Part shown: piece after piece, positions 54,796 to 64,000 of the stretch
How the letters are laid out: the number at the start of each line of letters is the position of its first letter
Numbering within the stretch: position 1 is the stretch's first letter
Assembly (NCBI GenBank): GCA_034509425.1
Contig: JAVTVJ010000001.1
Span: 11,737,501 to 11,801,500, forward strand
Direction: 5' to 3'
DNA: 64,000 nt
Origin: Eopsaltria australis
Taxonomy: Eukaryota; Chordata; Aves; Passeriformes; Petroicidae
The notes under the pieces: model-generated
The model's database searches: none
What the model was told of the DNA's origin: nothing
The model's input: only the letters and a program-made list of their open reading frames with translations
Made by a program: the position numbers and the translations under genes

Positions 54796-57700
54796 CAGGT
54801 ACTGCCAAACTCTTGTTCACAGGTGGGAAAAAGCTCAAATATCCAGTATCCCGTTCATATGGGAAAAGGCAAGTAATATCAAAATTCAATTTACTGTCAT
54901 TATTAAGTGCAAATATTTAACGCATGAAAGGATAGATGGGAACATGTAGGGGTTTGGGGTTTTTTGTGTGTGGTGTGGCTGTAATTAGCTCTTTGTACCG
55001 GGAGAGGGAAGTGTTTGCCCAGTAAAGGAAGGTGCAGGGCAGCTTGACCCGCACTTGGGTGGCTGTTCCAGTCGCTGCTCCGCTAATGGGGAGGTGGGGG
55101 CACCCTGCCAGCCCAGAGTTTGTCACCTCCTGTATAATTGACGAAGTCATTGTTTGACACTGCCTAAAAAATGTGGGCTATGCCAGAGCTATGCCAATTC
55201 ATTTCAGACCATGGGGAAAGGGGCTTCGTAGCATTGCAAATAGGCTCCACATGATCTGTCTTTTTTAATGAGTCACCTGCATGTGCTGTGAGACTTGCTG
55301 AATGTTGTTCATTCAGGTTTGGGAGAAAGCTCACTTGTTTTTTTCCCTCTCCCACTACTTCTCATCTCTTATTTTAATAAATTAAATCATATTATCAGCT
55401 GAATAAAGGACCATTTAAAGTGAATAATTTGAGATTATTCTAGTCCCCATCTCTTGCTGTGAGAAAGAGAACCAAAGAAGACTTGGTTATATAAAAAGCT
55501 TTAAACTTTAAAAAGACGGTAGAAAGTGAAAGCAGAAGTGTTTTAAGGAGATCCTATCAAAGGAACTGGAGTCTTTTTTTGCCTATAAATATTCTTTCAG
55601 CCAAGACTAATGTTTTAGATGAACAGAGAGAAGGACTGCCAACATACTGAAAAGAGCAGTACAGTGTATTTGTTAATGAGTACATGACTGAAGACTTTTT
55701 TATCTCGGGGTAGGAAAAAATGAAGAGGAAGAACAATGTTAGCGCTGTGATTTAATAGTGATTTATAGCCACCTCTTGTTCTATACCGAATTTTTCCTCT
55801 GTTTGGAACGGTGTTACTTTCTCGTGGATCTCATGCAGAGGGGGGATGAACGGTGGGCTGTTCGTGCTCCTGTTGGGTTGTGGACAAATGAGGCTGCAGT
55901 GCCTGAAGAATTCTCACCCCAGCAGCTGCTGTGCACCCCGGGCAGAGACCGCCCCTCCAACAGCGATGTCAGCGGCGTGGCACTTCTGCTTGCCACGTGG
56001 TGGTGTCACCGGGCAACATCTGACAGCATTGCTTAAAGCCATCCTCATCACCTCCTTAACAGAGGTGCCAAACCGTGCTCTGGGCTGACAGGCAAAAAAC
56101 TGGTTTTGGGCATCAGAAACTCAGTCAGAGGAGTAGTGCTGTGTACCTGGAAATTAAAATGCCATCTTGGCATCCATTATCCTGGATATGAAGAGGAGTC
56201 AGTATTATTATTAATATAGCTAATTATAAATTAGCTAGCAGTATGTTGGAAAAAGCTGTGTCTTCGAGTATGTGCTAGGTGGGAAGCTAAGGGGCAGAAA
56301 ATGAAGTAAATACTGCTTTCTGTAAAAGTATTGTAAGCAAAATAATTTTTCAGCTCAGATTCAAAGCTATCACCAGCTGAAAGCTCAGATGGATGAAAGC
56401 AATCAACAGCAGCAGTATCTCAGGACACCTCTGTACTCAGAGGTCAGTTGATAGAACAGATGTTCTGTCATCTTATGTCAAGAGGCTGTGTAGCTGGAAT
56501 TACAAAAAACTTCACCCAGGTGCTGTCTTTTGGAGTGAAGCCCTGTTCCAAGACCAATTTGAGTTTCCATTTTAATTTCTATTACTGTTCCTACAGAAGG
56601 GCATGTCTGGAGACTCTGAAGCCTCCCATCTCTGATGGCACCAGGACTTAGTGCTTTATTCTCCCTCCTTCATTGCCCACCCTTGTGCTAAAGTGCTTTT
56701 ATTTTCAACCCGTTCCTTCCCCACCACCTTGCACACCCTCCGGTGTAGAAGCGCAGGCATGAAAGCTGGATAAATTGCCTTAGTAGCCTGGTTTAAATAG
56801 CTTACCTGTTATTTCCAAACCAGTCATGGGAAGTTGCACAAGGCAGTTTTATCTTTTAAACGTTGATGAATACAAGGTGTCCTACCTTAGGCACTTAATT
56901 TTAAGGTGGCATCGTGCCAGCCACTGTAGTTTGTTACTGACTGTGAGATACAATTAATAATGTGTGGACTGATGAAGAAGCTAGATTAATACAAAAAATA
57001 GCCCCTCAGGAAAACTTAAATAGCATTTTTATAAAGTGAATAATAGAGAATCTTTCTGCATTTTATTAGTGTATTACACTTTTCACCAGAACATACGTAT
57101 AACTTCTATGTTTGTTAAATCTCACCATGATGTTCTGGTGCATTTAATACTTTCAGGGTTTCCTCTGGATTTATTTAATTAATTGCTGGGGAATATATAC
57201 CATATGATCCCATTCTCTCATACCAGTTAAAGCAGAAATGTTTCACTGATATATTTTGGTGGCATTTTTCAAGTAATTTGGTAAGAGTACCTAGAAAGGC
57301 TTCCTTTACCTGGATTCATGTGGAAGACTGCTTCACGTGTGAATCTGAGAATGATTAATTTTTCTACTCCTCATCTTTTATCTGGGACATGGGACTTGCT
57401 GGCATAGAACACCTGAAATACTGCCTGGTATTACACTTTATTTATATCAGTTTATATCTGCAGATAGGTGGATATATGGTCACAAATGGCAGTGGTTGTC
57501 AAATGACCCACTAAGGACTTTAATGACCAAGACCAGGGATTTGACCTTAGAGTCAAAACCTTGCAAAAGTGTTTGCCATATATTGTTTGTTTTATCCCAA
57601 GAGAACGCGTCTTCTTTTTTCCAAAAGAATTTACTAAAATTAGCATCTGTGTGCTACTAATATTATGGAAATCTGGCTTTTTTTCAAAAGCAAGGTTTCA

Positions 57701-60700
57701 CGCATCTGGCTGCTATTCACAAAAACTGTGCTATCAACAGTTCTTCCTCTCGCATAGCAGTATTTTTTGCATTCTAACCTAACAATACTACTGTGATTTC
57801 AGCAGAGAACTTGAATTAGTTGGACATTTTTTAGCTAGAATTTCCTTGCAACATACCTCTCATTTTGAGCATACTCTGAACATGGAACCCCTTTAATTTA
57901 ATTCACGAGTACTTTGTAATGTCAAACTTAGTTATTAAAGAATGCAGGAAGGCATCTTCTGGACCACATGCCTATGCTTCTATACAGAAAGTGCCCGGGG
58001 TTACTTTCACATCTGCCAGTGGTATGAATTCTGAAGTTGTTATTTTGTGATTATGCTACTGAAAAATGATACTGTTTTTGCGTATTCAGTTCCTGTGGAT
58101 TGCACTACTGAAGCTCATTCCTTCCTCCTTGTCATCTTCTTTTTGACCTTCCTTGTCAATATTCAGGCAAAATACAGCTCTGCCCCAAAGAATTTCTAGT
58201 TCAAACATACACATAAAAAACTATATAAAAGCCAGTGGAAGAGGTAGGCAACTAATTCTGACTATAAGCTTTTGAAAACAAGCTTTTCTTTGACTATAAA
58301 TTTGAAATGATAGAGCAAAGGTACTCAGCCATCCAAGCTTGGGGTAATAAGGAAGAAGTCAAGAAAGTGAGAATAAGAAGACAAGAAAGGGAAAATCCCA
58401 GAAAGTCACAGGTGAAGAGAGTGAGTGTGATGACCCACCCTTAAGGAGAAGGAAGTGGGAGTAAAGTGTAAGAAAGAGTCAGAGTCATGAGTGCTGGAGG
58501 ATGAGCTTGGTCTCAATGGAGTGGGAGAGAAGGAACCCTTGGAGGAATAAAAGAAGCTAAAGCAGGGAGAGCCCATCTTAGCTCAAGTGTTCAGCCTGCT
58601 TTGGAAGAAATCCACCATGCCGCAAATGTTTTTAATTTGGGTGCCCAGTAGTTCTCTGTGTGGGGCTTGGTTAACAAGGAAATGGTCCCTACCAGTGTTT
58701 AGTCCAGTCCAAATAACCTCTGACTGTTACATGCATAGGTAAGAGGAAAAGAAGGAATCAGCTCTTGTAGTTCAAGCTACAGAGATACAATCAGAAAAAG
58801 CCCTGCTGAGGCTGTGTAGCAAGAATTAATCCAAAAATCTCCCCAAACAAGGCAGAATATCTGGGTGAAGTTTTTATATCAGGAGTTGTTGCTCTGTCAG
58901 CTGCTGTATGTCTTCTGTACTTCAGCACAGGACATAATTTACAAGAGGGGATCCTCTAGTAGTGTTGCTGCATGATCTCTATGTGCTATTCTCACATGTT
59001 GGTTCCCTTTCTTCACTTAACAAAGCATGAAGAAAGAATGGGAAAGTATTTTAAAAACTGTAGTGAAATTCAGTGTAATATCTTAAAATATGTGAGGCCT
59101 ACAGCTGACAATTTTATTAAGATACTTTTAAAAAAAAACATAGGGAGGGCCAGCAGGCAATTAGCAAACTGTACATGTCACATCTCCCAGCTCACATTAT
59201 GAATATGTTCCTTTCTGCTATATCTGTGTTTGGGTTTTGTTTTGGGTTGTTTTTTTTTTTCTTTTAACACTGCAAAACCCATACCCAAATGCAAGTTTGT
59301 GAAGTACCTTGCTCTTTGTGTTTCACCTCAGCCTGCTGCTCTCCAAATGTCATTCTGGACTGCCCATGCATGGGGGTTTTGTGTCCCCTCGGAAACTGCC
59401 AGCCTACAGCAACTGATGACATTCTTTGAGAGCCATCTGAAGACAAAGTGGAAAAATCCAGCCATGTCTGTGTGTAAATTTTAACTAAGGCATGTGTCAT
59501 TGATAAACTTTGCTATTGGGGCTCTCTGTTATACTTTATTTATATCAACTTAAAGCCTGAAAGAATGTCGCTTTGGCTGCTTTTCAAAACCTGAGAACTG
59601 AACATATGTGGATTCATTGAAAGGGAAATTAGTCACTCTTATTGCTTTAGAGAAACCAATCACTTTAAAATCCCTGCAACATCAATATGCCTCTCCATGA
59701 TATAAATGCCTCAGAGGTTTTCTTGTTTTGAACATTTCCTCAGTGCAACTATCTAACTACTAAAACACAGCTCACCTACTGAACTACGGAAAGGCATTTG
59801 GAAGTATAGCTTGTTCAATCAAAACATCTGAACAGACTTAGAATCAACAGTGTTTACATTTTTGTCATTTATCTCTTAAGTGCTTGCTTCTATTAGAAGC
59901 TATCTTTTTCCAGGCAGCCTAACCGGTCATACAGTACTGGAGAAAGCTCATGAAGAGATCCAGTGCCCTTCAGCAGTGCAATTTGTAGCAAACCTAAAGC
60001 AGTTTACCCTCGCTCTCACATGCACTTTCATCCACACTTCGCCAGAGTGAGCTGTTTCTCAAGGTGGAAGAAGACAGTGCTGACCCAGAAGATCAAATAT
60101 TATTGCCATGGTGCAACCCACTATGGTGATGGAACCAAACTCCTTTCCAAGGGCTTCTCATATCCCGTGTGACTACAACATGGGCTGAGCAGGTTGCTGA
60201 GACTCTGTCATGGAAAGTCCTCTTTAGTCTCCCAGCAGGAGAATCAGCCTAAGTGACAACAAAGAGAGCCAATGATAGCCATGATGAGAAGATGGCATTG
60301 GTTGATAGCAGAGCCTTCGTAGGCTCTGAGACTGCTCAAAAGATGTCCCTAGTTATCACTGGGCAGAGTGGTAAGGCTATTTTCTTCCTGAGTCCCTCCT
60401 AGATGAAGAGCCTTGAAGATAAGCTCTTCAACATCACTCCTAAAAAAGATGTGGGAATGGCAGGCTCTGATGCATTGAGATGAAAGGTGAGGGATACAAG
60501 ACCTACTAATTTGTATTCAGTTTTAGATCTCATAAATAGCTCTGTTCCTTCAGTAAGGCCCTGATCTCAGTCATGTGTGGAACTAGGTGAGGAGTTCAGC
60601 CTTCCTAAACACATCTGATAAAATAAAGGGGTGATTCAGGATTTAGGTGTGAGAGTGACACTGGTGTTCTGTTGTCCTTACAGAGAGCCTAGGACAAATA

Positions 60701-63700
60701 TGCTTATCTCTTAGGCACTCAGTTAAGTACCATAAATTATGTGGGATGGATCTCAATGAGAGAAATAACTTAATGATCTCCCCTAGTTCTCTTGTGCTGT
60801 ATTCTGGCAAGTGGAGCACACCAGCATACTGGCAGGGTGATTACACACACCCACCCTTCAGGAGGCTGCAGCCTAGGAGTAATGGCTAAATTGACTTGCT
60901 CAAGATAATCTCAGATCTGTTACTTTTCCAGATGACTGCTGACCTTAGATGCTTCTTACAAAACTGAAGAGAAATTTGATCAACCTTCTTGCTATTTCTG
61001 GGACTTGGTTATGGTCCTGAGACAGAGAGTAATGAAACCTGATTGCAAACTGCATGTATCAAGAGATATATCTAACACTGTACCTACAATGTCACTGTGA
61101 TTATTCTGCTTAGCTAGCTGGTTCCTCAGACTCTCACAAGTCTGGATTCTTTGCATATTCACAATCATTATACTAACAGTTTTAGTTTCCTCACAATATT
61201 TGTTATTGAATTCTTCATAATAAGACTTAAATTCTCTAACTATTTGAAGAGTTTGGCATAGTTACTGGCCACTGGGCTTTTTATTGTTGAGGAATTTCAC
61301 AATTATGTAATTAAAACAAGAGTGTTTGTATGGCAGCATAAGAAACTCTGAGCCCCCAAGCTACAGTTTTGGATTTAAAATCAGTTGTTGGAGCTTGTGC
61401 TCAGAGCTGTGACAGCTACAGGGTTTCACTAGGTCATGGTTAACAATACAGTCTGCAAGCATATGTTGGAAGCATTCAGGTAGCTCCAAAGAAAAATTCC
61501 TAGACAAATTCCTGTGCTTTGCTGAACCTGGGATCTGGGCAAACAGCTGAAGGAGAGCATTTGCTACCACATGAGACAGTTCCCCTGGCTCTTGGGGGAG
61601 AAGTTGAAGGGGGAAGATACACAGGAAGTAGTTTCACTTTCTTTACTTTTCCTTGGGTCTAAGTGCCAATTTAAGTGATGTTGTGGTACATTTCCTTCTT
61701 GTTTTCAGGTTGTTTTACACTCCTTCAGAGCAGGTGGAAGAAAAAAATGAGAACTCATTACACGGAGAAATATGTGTGAAGAGTTGCCCAGCACACAAAG
61801 TCAGTCCACCAAACAAAAGGGAAAACTATATTTCCCCCTGAATTTGTTAGAGTAGGGTTAGTAATCTGAGGTGCTCCTATACTTCCCAGCAGTAGGGATG
61901 CTCAGGTAACAGCATGGTTTCTAACCTGAATATAAAATACCCAAATGACAAAATATAATATCTGACTACAGCTTTCTATCAGTCACATTGTTTCTTATTA
62001 TATATAATGTACCTACTTAAGTTTCACATATAAATTACTTCCCTAGGTTACCCAAGGGAACAGTAATAATTTTCCAAAGTATTCACCTGAAGGTTCCTAA
62101 GATTATTCAGGTATCTATTAGTCTCTAGAGAGACTAAATATACCCACATGGAGCCTTCCTTTAAAATCCAAGGCTGGAATTTCTGTTTCAACAGCAGGCA
62201 GCAGGGCCATTTTCTTGGTGAAGCTGTGGATCTAAAAATGTTTTAAAACCTCTGTGGTTTCTTCACATGAGAAAAGTGTAAACCAGAGAAAGAAGTGTTG
62301 CAGGAAAGGCCATCTGAACCAGAGCAAGCAGTACACACAAATCTTATCCCAGCTTTTTGAGCTGGAGGCATTTGGCAAAGGGGAAATTGAGAGGTGCTGG
62401 TGGTGGGGTTAGTCTTCCTGGGGTAGTGGTGATGCTGTTTGCAGCCAGTCAGTGTTGCCATATCTCACTACCTCTGTGCCCCTGTTCTCACAGGTAGGGG
62501 CTGGTAGACCTTAGTCCTGCAGTATAAATGGCAACAATGCAAGTACACATTTTTCTCTACAGATATAGCACAACATTTTTGCTGCTTGTACAAAAGGAGG
62601 GATAGAGTCCTTAAATCCTACCCCCTAAATTCTGTCTACCCCCTCAGTATAGGCCTTTCATTCATTGCCTTATGTGAGGAGAAGCAGTAATTGTTTTGGC
62701 CAGCTGCTGTCTGTTTTGTAAACGAGGCAAAGGGTGGTTTGCCTTACTCAGTTACAAATATCTTGTGAACTAGTGTGCTTTTTCTGCGTGTTTATATTTC
62801 TACTCCGTCTTTCAGCCAACTTTCTTAAAATATTTTGCAGGTGTTTCTGTGGGAATACTCACAAAACCTTTCTTCAGTTGAAAAAATTCACCAGCATCTG
62901 TAGTGAACAGTGAGAGAAACTGGGGTGAAGAGTCTTTTAGACATTGATCAATGGGACCAATGATCTGTTTAAAGCAAAGCAGAAATTTAAGTGATTTACC
63001 ACATCAGGCCTTTAGATCTTTGCCAAATGTCATCAAGAAAATTGATGGTAGTACCCACATCTCCTACAGCTCTGCCAGGCTCAGACTTTAATTATTATAG
63101 CAAACTACAGTTTTATTTAGTAAAAAAAAAAAAATCTGACAAGCTTGGAAGAAAAATTAACTGGTTTTGTGACAGACTTCTACACACAGAAATCTTGTGT
63201 GATGGTGGCAGGACTGAATCTGGTTGACTTCCCTGGAGAAAGGACTCTATAGACTGTGTGTGCAGAGAATCCGTGAATAGAGGGATGGACATTTGCTGGG
63301 GAAATCCTCTGTTGTCAGGCTATAGAGTTTTTGAAACACAAGGCAAATTTCACCTGATTTTCTGAAAGGTGAAAAACATTGAGATACTTCTAACTTCTGT
63401 TGCCTAAACCACAGTGGCATTCAGTAATTCCCTATTAGGCATGGGATGGTCTATTTTAAAACTCACAGCCCCAGTATGAGCACTACTAGAAAAAGCTGTT
63501 TCTCCAAATGCTGAAGTTAAGTGTTATACTCACTACAATGCTCTCTATGTTTTTTTCTTCTCTCTCTGGTTGGCAGGTAAATGACATAATTGCTCTGATA
63601 TATTAGCTGCAGGATCAGAAGGCTACTTGAAAGTCCTTTAGCTGATGTTTCAATTAATATATTTTTCAAGTGCATGCACATCATGCTCTAAAATTTAATA

Positions 63701-64000
63701 TTTATGCCATTATAGTCATTATTATATGAACCAAACTAAATTAGGTCCAGGTGGTGCTGGATGCTGTTTGTGGTGTGTTTGCTGAGCACTCTTTGCTGTC
63801 ACTTAATGATGCCACAGGTATTGGATTCTGTGGAGTGGCTGAGATGTTCACACAGGGTGGCATATCTGAGACAGCCTGAGACCATCCCCTTGGCAGTGGG
63901 AGAAGATGGCCCTGAGCAGTAAAGCACCTAGAAGTAAATGCCTGAATAAATCCCTTCCTATTGGTTTTTCATTCTAAGGCAGCAATCTCTTTTGAACAGA
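54796..64000. other. Intergenic region 5' of THOC1, no gene recognised
   Basis: About 9.2 kb, mostly AT-rich. I looked for the exons of COLEC12, the neighbour expected from human synteny, and found none: no collagen Gly-X-Y run and no C-type lectin motif on either strand. The open frames are short and unsupported. Notable items are a poly-purine stretch near 58.3-58.5 kb and a broken, gene-like frame near 60.0-60.5 kb (see findings). Confidence 0.6.

Noticed and set aside
55758..56088. Overlapping open frames of 80-92 codons in the intergenic region
   Set aside because: Slightly GC-richer patch with no family similarity and no splice or promoter support.
54796..64000. Possible 3' exons of COLEC12 expected from human synteny
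   Set aside because: No Gly-X-Y collagen run or C-type lectin motif found on either strand. The gene, if present, lies beyond the window.

Overview
This window is nuclear DNA of a bird. The coding exons match three conserved vertebrate genes, the interspersed repeats are mostly CR1 LINE fragments of avian type, and the introns are small and AT-rich with sharp CpG islands at the two promoters. I cannot name the species. A nested solo LTR fits the ERV-rich genomes of many neoavian or passerine birds, but that is only a hint.

Layout. (1) 1-9.35 kb, + strand: the last five coding exons of ROCK1 (Rho-associated kinase 1). They encode the split PH/C1 C-terminus, followed by a long 3'UTR ending at an AATAAA. 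(2) 9.35-14.2 kb: intergenic, with CR1 fragments. (3) 14.2-33.6 kb, + strand: complete USP14, the proteasome-associated deubiquitinase. It has 16 coding exons that splice in frame to 492 codons plus stop, starts in a CpG island, and ends in a 3' region with three AATAAA signals. (4) 33.6-35.3 kb: a short gap between convergent genes. (5) 35.4-53.4 kb, - strand: complete THOC1 (THO complex subunit 1). It has 21 coding exons that splice in frame to 656 codons plus stop, and its promoter lies in a CpG island at 53.0-53.42 kb. (6) 53.45-54.5 kb: a CR1 fragment split by a solo LTR. (7) 54.5-64 kb: AT-rich intergenic DNA with no convincing gene.

The three genes are not an operon and share no pathway directly. 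ROCK1 acts on actomyosin downstream of RhoA. USP14 trims ubiquitin chains at the 26S proteasome. THOC1 couples transcription to mRNA export in TREX. The order ROCK1-USP14-THOC1 is of evolutionary interest, because in human ROCK1 (18q11) is separated from USP14/THOC1 (18p11.32) by a pericentric inversion. The window therefore shows the uninverted arrangement.

Exon boundaries were set by hand from GT/AG sites, phase continuity and remembered human protein sequences. Both complete genes close to an exact codon count with stop, which supports every junction. I found no undescribed multi-gene system here. The best leads are an in-frame upstream THOC1 start giving a 16-residue N-terminal extension, the LTR-in-CR1 nest beside the THOC1 promoter, the ROCK1 stop codon isolated behind a 4.7-kb intron, alternative USP14 poly(A) sites, tandem splice donors in THOC1, and a few ancient SINE-like relics.
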